Source: Acidobacteriota bacterium (GTDB lineage: Bacteria; Acidobacteriota; Terriglobia; Acidiferrales; UBA7541). Taken from it: a stretch of DNA of 64,000 nucleotides. The notes below the pieces were generated by a model. It made no database searches. It saw only the letters and a list, made by a program, of their open reading frames with translations, and was not told where the DNA came from. Of the stretch, positions 8,653-17,220 are shown piece after piece. A program made the position numbers and the translations under genes. Within the stretch, counting starts at the first letter, position 1; every line of letters begins with the position of its first letter. The DNA lies in assembly GCA_013289825.1 (NCBI GenBank), contig JABCZF010000002.1, positions 1 through 64,000 on the forward strand, in the 5' to 3' direction.

Positions 8653-8920
8653 TTGCGATTTCCTCTCTCCTGAAATGCCGGGGCCGGTATGGGCCCCCTC
8701 ACTGCGTGGTATTGCTTTTTTCAAATCCGGATTCTTTGCGTGCTGGTCTCAAAGGATTCGGCCCCATTTGCGTAATTCAAACAATAACATCTTCGGACGA
8801 AAACTCGGGCTGTGGTCCAAATGCTTTGTCGAACTTAGAAACGTCCGGGCTGAAACTACTCATCAAACACGCGAACGAAGAGAGAGTTGTGGGCTGGTTT
8901 TTCGATCCGCCGGGGAGAGG
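8653..8920. other. Intergenic region between the two FecR-domain genes
   Basis: About 270 bases lie between the terminator of the upstream paralog and the start of the downstream one. Because that terminator ends the upstream transcript, this stretch should hold a separate promoter for the gene at 8652. I could not assign -35/-10 boxes with confidence. Confidence 0.4.
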
Positions 8921-8958
8921 AAAAAAAGGCCCGCCTCGTTGCGGAGAGGCGGGCCTTT
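8921..8958 (-). terminator. Terminator downstream of FecR-domain gene 2
   Basis: A 13-bp perfect stem (8925-8937 with 8946-8958) has an 8-nt loop. On the minus strand it runs into seven T (bases 8927-8921). It sits 17 bases after the stop at 8975. Confidence 0.85.
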
Positions 8959-8974
8959 GTGAAATGCGCTGATC

Positions 8975-10999
8975 TTAACGATGGCCGTGTGAACCGCCAC
9001 CTCCACCACCATGTGTCGCGCCACCACCGCCATGAGAACCTCCACCGCCGCCTCCGCCATGAGAACCCCCACCTGCTCCTCCGCCATAGCTGCGGCTAGG
9101 AGCTGAATAAGTACGGTTAGGTGCGGAATAGGTACGGCTGGGCGCCGGCGCCGAGTAAGAGCGTGATGGCGCAGTATAGCCACGATTGCTGGAAGTCGCG
9201 TTTCCCTGTGGGGGCGCGTAAGAGCGGCCGCCGCCTGCGTTTGCTGAAGCGCCTGAACCAGCCCACGGCGGGCGATTGCCGCGCGCGGTCGTATTGGAGC
9301 TGTTTACCGTGCTGTTGGTGGAACTGCCGAAGCCCTTGGGTGCCTGGCCGTGATCGGTCGAGTTGCCCTGAGCGCTCCAAACGCGCGAGTTGTTTCCGCC
9401 TGCGGATTGAGGACGATTCTGCGAAAGATCGTTCTGCCGCCCCGTGGTTCCCGCGTTCCCCGGATGCCCCGCAGCGAGACCGTTCGTATTCATCGTGCGG
9501 ACCGGGAGGTGCGAAGCCCCGGCGCCGGGCGAGGTACGGGCCATAACCGAGCGATTCTCGACAGACGAGGGCGGCCGAGAAACGTTGCCTCTCGCATTTG
9601 CAGCGCCGAAGGCGCTTTGCTTGGACGGAGAGACTCCCAGATTATTTGTTACCTGCGCGCCGCGCAGCGAAGCTTCATTGATATGAGCGGCGCCGCGATT
9701 CACAGCTTGGCCACCGGTGAAGCCGCTGCGCGAAGTAGCCGTCACCGCATGGGTGTTGTGCGCGTAAGCATAGTTAAAATTGTTGGTCGAGTGGACCACG
9801 TTCACATTGCGGATGAAAGTATTGCGAACGTTGATGCGCTCGGAGTACCGGAAGCCTGCGTGGTACCAGGGATGGAACGGCTCACCAAATCCCAGCGGGA
9901 ACCAGCCAACTCCGAAACCTACTCCGAATCCCAAGCCTCCGCCGAGGAAACCGACGCAGGCCGGACCATAGATCGAAACGCCAAATCGCGGGCCGGGGTA
10001 CCAACCCCACCGGCTGCCGATGAATCCCCAGCGCCCATAGTGAAATGGAGCAAAGCCCCACGGTGCATAGTCCACCCACGTCCAGCCCCACGGCCCGACA
10101 TAACTCCAATAGCCGTTGCTGTAGGGGGCCCAATCCGCTGGGACTTCCGATGGGTACCAGACCGGCCCCTTGTCGCCGTCCTCGCTCCAGGTGCCGTTGT
10201 TATCGAGGTCTTGTGTGCCGGGCATGTCCTGCGGAACGTAACGCTGCGACACGGAATTTTGTTCGCCGAGGTCGCGGTCGTTGGACCATTTATCGAGTCC
10301 GTCCGGAGGAGGTGCATGCGGCACAATCGTGGACTGGACCTCGTCGGTGCCATTGAACACGGCGCGCTGGCCAGCTTCGAGATCGTACGTTTTTCCGCTG
10401 GCCGTCACTTGGCCTGCGCCGCGGATGACGGTGATGCCGGTATTGTCGCCGTTTTCATTCACGTCAATGCGGAAGGCGCCGGCTTGCGTGATGGTGAAAA
10501 CAAGATTGGGCGTATCCACCTCATAGGTGTCACCTTCGCGGATTTCTTTGACGCGGAAATTGATGGAGCCTTCAGCAAGGCGCATCTGTGTGATGTTCTG
10601 ATCGAGATTCAGAAATGAAAGCGCGGTCATGCTACCAAGATGAATGGAAACTACCCCGGTCTGAAGTTCGGCGCGGGAATCTTTGTCGGTCCAAATTTTG
10701 TCGCCGACAGTCATGGGACGATTGCGAGCTGCGCTGCCCCAGTCGCCCGCTCCACCGGGCTGAAGCGAAACCGAGCCATCGATATAGCTGATACGCGCGA
10801 CGCGACTTGGCGGATCGTTGGCATCATTTGACGCAGGTTGATCTGCCGTATCAACTTGATTGGGCTGATTCGCTTGATCAGCTGGGGGAGCTTGATCAGA
10901 TTGACCTGCGCGAGCTTGGGGAGCTGAAAAGGAGAGAAGACCGAGTAGAGAAAGAAGCAGGCCAAGCCTCAGCTTGCCTGAATAAGTGGTCTTCAACAT
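8975..10999 (-). CDS. Exported FecR-domain / DUF6600-like protein 2
   Basis: This 674-residue protein starts with a signal peptide (LGLLLSLLGLLSFSAPQARA). An acidic, Gln/Asn-rich spacer leads into a FecR-type domain (VARISYIDGSVSLQPGG, LHLGSMTALSFLNL, DTPNLVFTITQAG). Tryptophan/tyrosine repeats follow (WSYVGPWGWTWVDYAPWGF, FHYGRWGFIGSRWGWYPGP), closely matching the neighbour at 6493-8652. The C-terminal third differs: it is Ser/Asn-rich, then has repeated SYSAPS/TYSAPN units, and ends in a Gly-Ser-His-rich tail that could bind metal ions or stay disordered. It is probably exported to the periplasm or surface. The response regulator gene lies 206 bases upstream on the same strand. Confidence 0.82.
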   Translation of the reverse strand: MLKTTYSGKLRLGLLLSLLGLLSFSAPQARAGQSDQAPPADQANQPNQVDTADQPASNDANDPPSRVARISYIDGSVSLQPGGAGDWGSAARNRPMTVGDKIWTDKDSRAELQTGVVSIHLGSMTALSFLNLDQNITQMRLAEGSINFRVKEIREGDTYEVDTPNLVFTITQAGAFRIDVNENGDNTGITVIRGAGQVTASGKTYDLEAGQRAVFNGTDEVQSTIVPHAPPPDGLDKWSNDRDLGEQNSVSQRYVPQDMPGTQDLDNNGTWSEDGDKGPVWYPSEVPADWAPYSNGYWSYVGPWGWTWVDYAPWGFAPFHYGRWGFIGSRWGWYPGPRFGVSIYGPACVGFLGGGLGFGVGFGVGWFPLGFGEPFHPWYHAGFRYSERINVRNTFIRNVNVVHSTNNFNYAYAHNTHAVTATSRSGFTGGQAVNRGAAHINEASLRGAQVTNNLGVSPSKQSAFGAANARGNVSRPPSSVENRSVMARTSPGAGASHLPVRTMNTNGLAAGHPGNAGTTGRQNDLSQNRPQSAGGNNSRVWSAQGNSTDHGQAPKGFGSSTNSTVNSSNTTARGNRPPWAGSGASANAGGGRSYAPPQGNATSSNRGYTAPSRSYSAPAPSRTYSAPNRTYSAPSRSYGGGAGGGSHGGGGGGGSHGGGGATHGGGGGGSHGHR

Positions 11000-11205
11000 G
11001 GTTAGTCACCTTGTCCCTGGTCCGGAGTTTGTGCTCCGGCAGATGGGAGCCTAGCTACTATATAACTCCCATTGGGTAGAACCCCAAAGTGGAAAAGAAG
11101 TTGCTTGCGGCGGCCAATGGAATGGCGATGCAGGATGTTACCGAAGTTGCAAGCCCAATCGTCCAGCAAAAGGCTTGTTATCTGCACCTTAGGACCGGAA
11201 TAGCT

Positions 11206-11904
11206 TCAAGTTTGGATGTCCTGGTGGAGCGCACCATTGCCGCCGATCTGGTAGCCGACTCCCCTGATTGTCCGGATTAGGGACCGGTCATAGCCCGAAT
11301 CCACTTTGCGGCGGAGGTAGTTGATATACACGTCGACCACATTGGTCATGGTGTCGAAATTGATTTTCCAGACTTGCTCGACGATCGCTGTGCGCGTAAC
11401 GGCCTGGCCCTCGTGGCGCATGAGGAACTCGAGCAGAGCGAATTCCTTGGGGCTTAGATCGATGGGGCGTCCTCCCCGCTGGACGGCATGGGCCAGGCGA
11501 TCGATTTCCAGGTCGCCAACCTTGAGCACCGCGCGGTCGGGGCGGCTTCCGCGACGCAGAACGGCGCGGATACGCGCGGCAAGCTCCGCAAAGGCGAAGG
11601 GCTTTCGCAAGGAATCGTCGGCACCGGCATCGAGCAAGCGGACGTGATCTTCCGCAAGGCTCGCGCCGGTGACCATGAGAACCGGCAAGTCCGGTTTCTT
11701 CGCGCGTATATTGCGAAGAACGTCGAGGCCGCCTTCAGCGGGCAAATTGAGATCCAGAATTACAAAATCGTACGCCTGGTCAAAAGCCAGACGCTGGGCT
11801 TCCCCACCGTCTGAAACCATTTGTACGGAAAACTGTTCCTGCTGCAACCGTTGATGGAGAAACTCCGCCAGCGGTGCGTCATCTTCAGCGACAAGAATGC
11901 GCAT
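11206..11904 (-). CDS. OmpR/PhoB-family response regulator
   Basis: This 232-residue two-domain regulator has a receiver domain at residues 1-118, with acidic residues D8/D9, phospho-acceptor D51 (FVILDLNLP) and the conserved K101 in LRKPFAFAEL. A winged-helix domain at about 128-225 carries LSPKEFALLEFLMRHEGQ and RTIRGVGYQIG. It should bind DNA when phosphorylated. No histidine kinase is adjacent, so it is an orphan in this window. Its gene is read toward the two FecR-domain envelope genes, which are plausible but untested targets. The family is certain; the regulon is unknown. Confidence 0.93.
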   Translation of the reverse strand: MRILVAEDDAPLAEFLHQRLQQEQFSVQMVSDGGEAQRLAFDQAYDFVILDLNLPAEGGLDVLRNIRAKKPDLPVLMVTGASLAEDHVRLLDAGADDSLRKPFAFAELAARIRAVLRRGSRPDRAVLKVGDLEIDRLAHAVQRGGRPIDLSPKEFALLEFLMRHEGQAVTRTAIVEQVWKINFDTMTNVVDVYINYLRRKVDSGYDRSLIRTIRGVGYQIGGNGALHQDIQT

Positions 11905-12190
11905 CGGCTCACACCGTTCAATAAATTTGGAAGGGGGTAAGACGATAGTGAGGGTGGCCTGGGAGATGTGTCAACGAAGTATCGAGAGGTGATAGCGCAA
12001 AGAGTATCCCCCCGGGCGGAGGCTTGCGGGATCGCGGCGCGGTGCGCACAAGTTAGAGGGAGAAGGCCTAGTCCTCTTTACGGAGGGGCGACAGCAGGCG
12101 CGGACCTGTGAACCACGCCGGTCACCTCGTTTGACTTCCGCACGAATCGGAGTATCTTCAAAAAAAGTACGTGTGATACGGAGGAAATCG

Positions 12191-12868
12191 ATGAATCGCT
12201 CGCTTTTTGCGGGAATGTTGTCTCTATTGTCGTTTGCTATTGCCCTGGGCGGCTGCGCCAAATCTTCCAATCCATCGGCCGCCTCGGATACGGCATCGTC
12301 CCGTTCGCCGTCGAGTTCCGCATCCGCTAACAGAGCTGAAGCGCCGAAGCCCAGGCCGATTATAGTTCCTGCGGATACTCGAATCTCTGTGGTACTCGAT
12401 CAGCCGGTGGGGTCGAAACGCAGCACGACGGGCGAAACATTTACGGCCACCGTGGAGGCTAGCGTAGAAGTGGATGGTAAGGTGGCAATTCCCAAGGGTG
12501 CGCGCACGACAGGGATTGTGAAGGAAGCCAAGGCCGCCGGTCGCTTCAAAGGTGGCGCTGTTCTCGAGCTGGCACTCACCTCGGTCACCTTGGGCGACAA
12601 AGATTATGAAATCGCAACTTCCGCGCCGGCCGTGACCACCAAAGGCAAAGGGAAACGGACCGCCACCATGGTTGGTGGTGGTGCTGGCGGAGGCGCCGCC
12701 ATCGGAGCGGTTGCTGGCGGCGGGAAGGGCGCGGCTATCGGCGCCTTGATCGGTGCAGCCGCAGGCACGGGTGGAGCGGGCCTCAGCGGGAACCGCGACA
12801 TCACGCTTCCTGCGGAGACCGCCCTCTCTTTCAAACTTCTCGAGCCGTTGGAGATCAAAGTCAGGTAG
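12191..12868 (+). CDS. Putative lipoprotein with glycine-zipper segment
   Basis: The protein has 225 residues from the ATG at 12191, preceded by GGAGG at 12180-12184. The N-terminus is a lipoprotein signal with a lipobox-like LGGCAK (Cys near residue 21). A Ser/Ala linker follows. A beta-rich domain (ISVVLDQPVGSKRSTTGETF, VAIPKGARTTGIVKEAK) resembles the small barrel found in TrbI/VirB10-like and acidobacterial envelope proteins. A Gly/Ala-rich stretch (GGGAGGGAAIGAVAGGGKGA) can span or pack in membranes, and the protein ends with LPAETALSFKLLEPL. It is probably anchored in the outer or inner membrane. Function is unknown. Confidence 0.75.
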   Translation: MNRSLFAGMLSLLSFAIALGGCAKSSNPSAASDTASSRSPSSSASANRAEAPKPRPIIVPADTRISVVLDQPVGSKRSTTGETFTATVEASVEVDGKVAIPKGARTTGIVKEAKAAGRFKGGAVLELALTSVTLGDKDYEIATSAPAVTTKGKGKRTATMVGGGAGGGAAIGAVAGGGKGAAIGALIGAAAGTGGAGLSGNRDITLPAETALSFKLLEPLEIKVR

Positions 12869-12926
12869 CTCGGCAGTTTTGCCGAACTCGACGTGATTCT
12901 TCGCGATTCTTAAGGCCGGCGGCGGC

Positions 12927-13397
12927 TCATTGCACCTTGGCGGCTTCGCTGATCTTCGTCGCTTGCCACGCAACGGCCTGCCAACGGCCCTTGCGTCTCA
13001 AGAACGTACCAGTGTTCCGGTAATGAGCAGTTTCTAGTTTTCCGTCAGCGTGCTCGGTGCGGCCTTCCAGCCGGAACGCCACAATGGCGGTGTCACCGTA
13101 GTCGTGAACTGTGATGTCTTCAGCGGAATAGCTGCTCTTCCCTTCCGACGCCGGTGATGGTTTCCCGAGACTCTCCATAATGGAGGCCTTGGTAATAACC
13201 ACACCCGTGGCCCGCGTGTAGATCACGTCGTCAGCAAAAAACTTGTCAAAGATCGCGCGATCGCCGCTGCCCGCGCCAGCGATGAACTCGCGCAAGAGTG
13301 CCGTGACCTCCTGCGTCCCGCTCGTTTGCGTCCGCGTCACCGTCGCGGCCACTGAACCGAGCGCCACCGCTATCATAACTACCCTCGCCATTTTCAT
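12927..13397 (-). CDS. Exported SnoaL/NTF2-like (DUF4440-type) protein
   Basis: The protein has 156 residues from the ATG at 13397, where GGGGCGAGG precedes the start. The signal peptide (VVMIAVALGSVAATV) is followed by an alpha+beta cone-fold domain. Family blocks are EVTALLREFIAGAGSGD, FFADDVIYTRATG, ITVHDYGDTAIVAFRLEG, HYRNTGTFLRRKGRWQAVAW and WQATKI, typical of DUF4440 proteins. Most members have no known activity; some related proteins are isomerases or bind small ligands. It converges on the lipoprotein gene that ends at 12868. It is likely periplasmic. Confidence 0.82.
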   Translation of the reverse strand: MKMARVVMIAVALGSVAATVTRTQTSGTQEVTALLREFIAGAGSGDRAIFDKFFADDVIYTRATGVVITKASIMESLGKPSPASEGKSSYSAEDITVHDYGDTAIVAFRLEGRTEHADGKLETAHYRNTGTFLRRKGRWQAVAWQATKISEAAKVQ

Positions 13398-13491
13398 TGC
13401 CTCGCCCCTCCGCTTCTGCACTCATGCTGATTTTTGCCGGGTGGAATCTTCCTGTTAGGATAGAACGATTCAGGAGCCTTAGAGAATCTAA

Positions 13492-14697
13492 ATGGAAACG
13501 GCCTATATTTGCGACGCTATTCGAACGCCCTTTGGCCGTTACGCCGGGGCGCTATCTTCGATTCGCACGGATGATTTGGCAGCCATTCCCGTCAAGGCCC
13601 TCATCGACCGCAATACCAAAGTCGATTGGAATGCGGTGGACGATGTCATCTACGGTTGCGCGAATCAGGCTGGAGAAGACAACCGTAACATCGCGCGCAT
13701 GGCCTTGCTGCTCGCGGGACTGCCGAAAGAAGTGCCAGGAGCCACTACCAATCGGCTTTGCGGTTCCAGCATGGACGCGGTGGCTAGCGCGGCACGCGCG
13801 ATTAAGAGCGGGGAGGCTGAACTCATCATAGTTGGCGGCGTCGAGAGCATGTCCCGCGCCCCCTTCGTGATGGGCAAAGCAGACGCGGCTTTTTCCCGCG
13901 CGGCGAAGATCGAAGACACCACCATCGGCTGGCGCTTTATCAATCCCCTCATGAAAGCAAAGTACGGCGTCGAATCGATGCCGGAAACCGCGGAGATTGT
14001 CGCCGAGGAGTTCCACGTTTCGCGCGAAGATCAAGATGCCTTCTCCCTGAGAAGCCAGCAGCGTGCGGCTGCGGCGATGCGCGCCGGACTTCTTGTACAA
14101 GAAATCGTGCCGGTCCCGATCCCTCAACGAAAAGGGGACGCCATTCTCTTCAGCGCCGATGAACACCCTCGTCGGGACACCACTCTAGCTGCGCTCGCCA
14201 AGTTGCCGGGCATCGTAAGACCCGGCGGCACGGTCACTGCCGGAAATGCTGCTGGCGTAAACGACGGCGCTTGTGCCCTGCTACTGGCTTCAGAAGCTGC
14301 CGCCAAGCGCCACGGATTAACTCCCAAAGCGCGCGTCGTCGGAGCTGCTGCCGCGGGCGTTGCGCCGCGTATCATGGGGATGGGTCCCGCTCCCGCCTCT
14401 CGAAAACTTTTTGCGAAAACGAGTCTGACGATCGGCCAGATGGACGTCATCGAGCTAAACGAAGCCTTCGCTTCGCAGGCCCTGGCCGTGCTACGCGAGC
14501 TTGGTGTTGCCGACGATGGGGGCCACGTAAATCCCAACGGTGGCGCAATTGCTCTCGGGCATCCTCTTGGCGCCAGTGGCGCGCGTCTCGTCACCACCGC
14601 GATGTACCAGTTGCTCCGTACCGGCGGAAAATACGCACTCTGCACCATGTGCATCGGGGTTGGTCAGGGCATCGCCGTCATTCTCGAACGCATTTAG
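13492..14697 (+). CDS. pcaF: 3-oxoadipyl-CoA thiolase (acetyl-CoA acyltransferase)
   Basis: This 401-residue thiolase has the nucleophilic Cys90 in NRLCGSSMDA, the His block GGAIALGHPLGASGAR and the second active-site Cys in CTMCIGVGQG. The last motif, with GVGQG rather than GGGQG, fits beta-ketoadipyl-CoA thiolases. It would cleave 3-oxoadipyl-CoA into succinyl-CoA and acetyl-CoA, the last step of the beta-ketoadipate pathway. Two further genes of the same pathway follow on the same strand, which supports this specificity over a general fatty-acid thiolase. The 3-oxoadipate CoA-transferase genes (pcaI/pcaJ) are not present here. Confidence 0.88.
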   Translation: METAYICDAIRTPFGRYAGALSSIRTDDLAAIPVKALIDRNTKVDWNAVDDVIYGCANQAGEDNRNIARMALLLAGLPKEVPGATTNRLCGSSMDAVASAARAIKSGEAELIIVGGVESMSRAPFVMGKADAAFSRAAKIEDTTIGWRFINPLMKAKYGVESMPETAEIVAEEFHVSREDQDAFSLRSQQRAAAAMRAGLLVQEIVPVPIPQRKGDAILFSADEHPRRDTTLAALAKLPGIVRPGGTVTAGNAAGVNDGACALLLASEAAAKRHGLTPKARVVGAAAAGVAPRIMGMGPAPASRKLFAKTSLTIGQMDVIELNEAFASQALAVLRELGVADDGGHVNPNGGAIALGHPLGASGARLVTTAMYQLLRTGGKYALCTMCIGVGQGIAVILERI

Positions 14698-14822
14698 TTG
14701 GCGGGTCAGCCGGCATGCGAATCTCTGCGGAATCGCCCGCACCCAAGCCGCCGTTTATGCCTCCCTGCAAGCCGCTAAGGAAACCGTTTTCTTTCCCTGG
14801 CAGGAGTGATTACACTCAGCGC

Positions 14823-16190
14823 ATGAACTTGCTGGACCCCTTGTTTCGCTCGCAAGCCGTCGAAAAGGTCTTCTCCAATCGCGCCACGCTGCAGGCTATG
14901 CTGGATTTCGAAGCCGCCCTGGCAAGAGCCGAGGCGCGTGCAGGCTTCATTCCGGCCTCTGCGGCTCCGGCCATCGAGGCGAAATGCCGCGCAGAACTTT
15001 TCGATATGACCGTGCTCGCCCGAGCTGCGGCCCATGCGGGTAATCTCGCGATTCCCTTGGTGAAACAACTCACCCTGCTCGTTGGTCAAAAAGAGAGAGA
15101 AGCCGCCCGTTATGTCCACTGGGGCGCAACCAGTCAGGACGCCATCGACACAGGCCGCGTGCTTCAGTTGCGCCAGGCGCTCACTGTGGTTTCCTCAGAA
15201 CTCGATCTGTTCGCCGTGGCCCTCGGCGAATTGGTGCACAAGAATCGAACGACCCTGGTGGCTGCCCGCACTTGGATGCAGCAGGCTCTTCCCACGACTT
15301 TCGGCCTAAAAGTGGCGGGTTGGCTCGACGCTATCGATCGCCATCGCGCCCGTCTGTCTGAAACGCAGGAGCGTTGTCTGGTGCTGCAATTTGGCGGCGC
15401 GGTCGGCACTGCGGCGGCTCTCGGCGCGCGCGGGCTGGACGTCGCCACCAATCTCGCCAAAGAATGCCAGCTTCCTTTGCCGGAAATTCCGTGGCACAGC
15501 CATCGCGATCGCATGGCGGAAATCGCTACAACCCTCGGCCTTTGCTGTGGAACTCTCGGCAAAATCGCGCGCGACATTTCTCTCCACTCACAGACCGAGG
15601 TCGGCGAAGTTTTTGAGCCCTCCACCGATGGCCGCGGCGGCTCCTCGAGCATGCCGCACAAGCGCAATCCTGTCACCTGTGCCGTGGTTTTGTCTGCGGC
15701 CGCGCGTGTTCCACCGCTCGTCGGCACCATGCTGGCCTCCATGGTCCAGGAGCAAGAGCGCGGCCTGGGCGGCTGGCAAGCAGAGTGGGAGACCTTGCCC
15801 GACATCGTCCGTCTGACCGCAGGCGCTTTGCATCACCTCACTACCACCGTCTCCGAGCTGGAAATCGATGCCGCACGCATGCGTCAGAATCTCGATGTGA
15901 CCCAGGGCTTGATTTTCGCCGAGGCTGTCACCATGGCTCTCGCCGAAAAAATACCGCGCTCGGAGGCCCACGAACTTGTCCAACTGGCCTCTAAACGAGC
16001 CCTGAGCGAGCGCCGCGAACTCCGCTCCGTACTGTCCCAAGACGCCATCCTCAAAGCTAGTCTCTCCGAGGCTGAACTCGAGCGCCTCTTCACTCCGGCC
16101 AACTATTTAGGCATCGCTGACCAATTCATCGACCGCGTGCTGGCGTCCACCGCGGCGCATCGCAACCAGAAAAGACTCCGAAAAAAGTGA
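14823..16190 (+). CDS. pcaB: 3-carboxy-cis,cis-muconate cycloisomerase
   Basis: The protein has 455 residues from the ATG at 14823. A longer open frame extends upstream but overlaps the thiolase and has no family content. It belongs to the fumarase/aspartase superfamily: it has the GGSSSMPHKRNPV signature loop, the WGATSQDAIDTG substrate-binding block and a MDPLFR-like N-terminus (MNLLDPLFRSQ) typical of PcaB. It cyclises 3-carboxymuconate to 4-carboxymuconolactone in protocatechuate breakdown. Adenylosuccinate lyase is the main alternative; the neighbours pcaF and pcaD favour PcaB. The next gene overlaps its stop codon (or starts 5 bases later), so the two are probably translationally coupled. 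Confidence 0.9.
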   Translation: MNLLDPLFRSQAVEKVFSNRATLQAMLDFEAALARAEARAGFIPASAAPAIEAKCRAELFDMTVLARAAAHAGNLAIPLVKQLTLLVGQKEREAARYVHWGATSQDAIDTGRVLQLRQALTVVSSELDLFAVALGELVHKNRTTLVAARTWMQQALPTTFGLKVAGWLDAIDRHRARLSETQERCLVLQFGGAVGTAAALGARGLDVATNLAKECQLPLPEIPWHSHRDRMAEIATTLGLCCGTLGKIARDISLHSQTEVGEVFEPSTDGRGGSSSMPHKRNPVTCAVVLSAAARVPPLVGTMLASMVQEQERGLGGWQAEWETLPDIVRLTAGALHHLTTTVSELEIDAARMRQNLDVTQGLIFAEAVTMALAEKIPRSEAHELVQLASKRALSERRELRSVLSQDAILKASLSEAELERLFTPANYLGIADQFIDRVLASTAAHRNQKRLRKK

Positions 16191-16195
16191 GCCCC

Positions 16196-16978
16196 ATGCC
16201 CTTCGCCCAATTGCCAGATGTCCCGATCCACTACGAACTTGCCGGCCCCGCCGGCGCGCCCGCACTCGTTTTCTCGAATTCCCTCGGCGCGACTCTCTCC
16301 ATGTGGGAACCGCAGGTGCCCGCACTCCAGAAGCAATTCCGCGTCTTGCGCTACGACACCCGTGGCCACGGCCAGTCTCCTGTCATGCCCGGTCCATACG
16401 CCATCGAACAGCTCGCGCGCGACGTTCTCGCCCTTCTCGACACTCTGAGGCTCGATCGCGTTTATTTTTGCGGACTCTCCATGGGCGGCCAAACGGGGAT
16501 GTGGCTTGCGCTAAACGCTCCGACCCGTCTCTCGAAACTGATTCTCTGTGACACCGCCGCAAAAATCGGCACCCCGGAAATGTGGAACTCACGCATCGAA
16601 GCCGTTCAGAAAGGCGGCATGAAATCGATCTCCACCGCTGTCATGGAGCGCTGGTTTTCCGCCACCTACCGAGCGAACTCTCCCGAGGTGGTGGCCACCA
16701 TCAAACTCATCCTCGAAAGCATAAATCCCGATGGCTACATCGCCAATTGTGCCGCCGTTCGCGATTTTGACGCCCGCGAAACCATCGCCGCGATTACCGT
16801 CCCCACTCTCGTGATTGCCGGAACGCACGACGTCGCTACCACTCCCAGCGACGGGCACTACCTGGCCGACCGCATCTCGGGCGCGCATTATGTCGAACTC
16901 AACGCAGCCCATCTTTCCAATATGGAAGACCCCACGCGCTTCACTTCCGAAGTCAGCACATTTCTGCTTTCCCCATAA
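16196..16978 (+). CDS. pcaD: 3-oxoadipate enol-lactonase
   Basis: This 260-residue alpha/beta hydrolase starts at the ATG at 16196; a GTG at 16187 that overlaps the pcaB stop would add three residues. The nucleophile is Ser95 in CGLSMGGQ, the acid is the Asp in IAGTHDVATTP, and the base is the His in LNAAHLSNMED. RYDTRGHGQS and the oxyanion-region SNSLGATLSMW are typical of PcaD. It hydrolyses 3-oxoadipate enol-lactone to 3-oxoadipate. It is the third gene of the operon. The carboxymuconolactone decarboxylase (pcaC) is not fused here and not nearby. Confidence 0.9.
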   Translation: MPFAQLPDVPIHYELAGPAGAPALVFSNSLGATLSMWEPQVPALQKQFRVLRYDTRGHGQSPVMPGPYAIEQLARDVLALLDTLRLDRVYFCGLSMGGQTGMWLALNAPTRLSKLILCDTAAKIGTPEMWNSRIEAVQKGGMKSISTAVMERWFSATYRANSPEVVATIKLILESINPDGYIANCAAVRDFDARETIAAITVPTLVIAGTHDVATTPSDGHYLADRISGAHYVELNAAHLSNMEDPTRFTSEVSTFLLSP

Positions 16979-17220
16979 GACAAATGATCGAGCCAAAGGG
17001 CCCGGCCCGCATACCCACCTCGGATATTGCCGTACCTTAACCAGACCTAAGTTTCCAATAACCTTTGCTCTTTTCCTGCGTCCAAAGGAATAAAGCTGTA
17101 AACAATGCCCTCCGGCATTCGAGCTTCGGCGGATGTGTGTGCCGGAGACAGAGTTCGCTGTGTGGGGCACAGCGTTCCCGGTCGAAACTATGCGACTGTG
17201 CCGTAAAAGGGGATCCCAGT

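Noticed and set aside
9350..10618. 422-codon plus-strand frame opposite the second FecR-domain gene
   Set aside because: It is a shadow of a strongly supported gene with low-complexity, high-GC codons on the other strand; no family features or start site.
11020..11040. Small dyad CCGGAG...CTCCGG in the leader of the second FecR gene
   Set aside because: A 6-bp stem with a 6-base loop is common by chance in GC-rich DNA and has no known partner motif.
12870..12885. Hairpin TCGGCA-GTTT-TGCCGA after the lipoprotein gene
   Set aside because: The 6-bp stem is not followed by a T-run in either direction, so it was not called a terminator.
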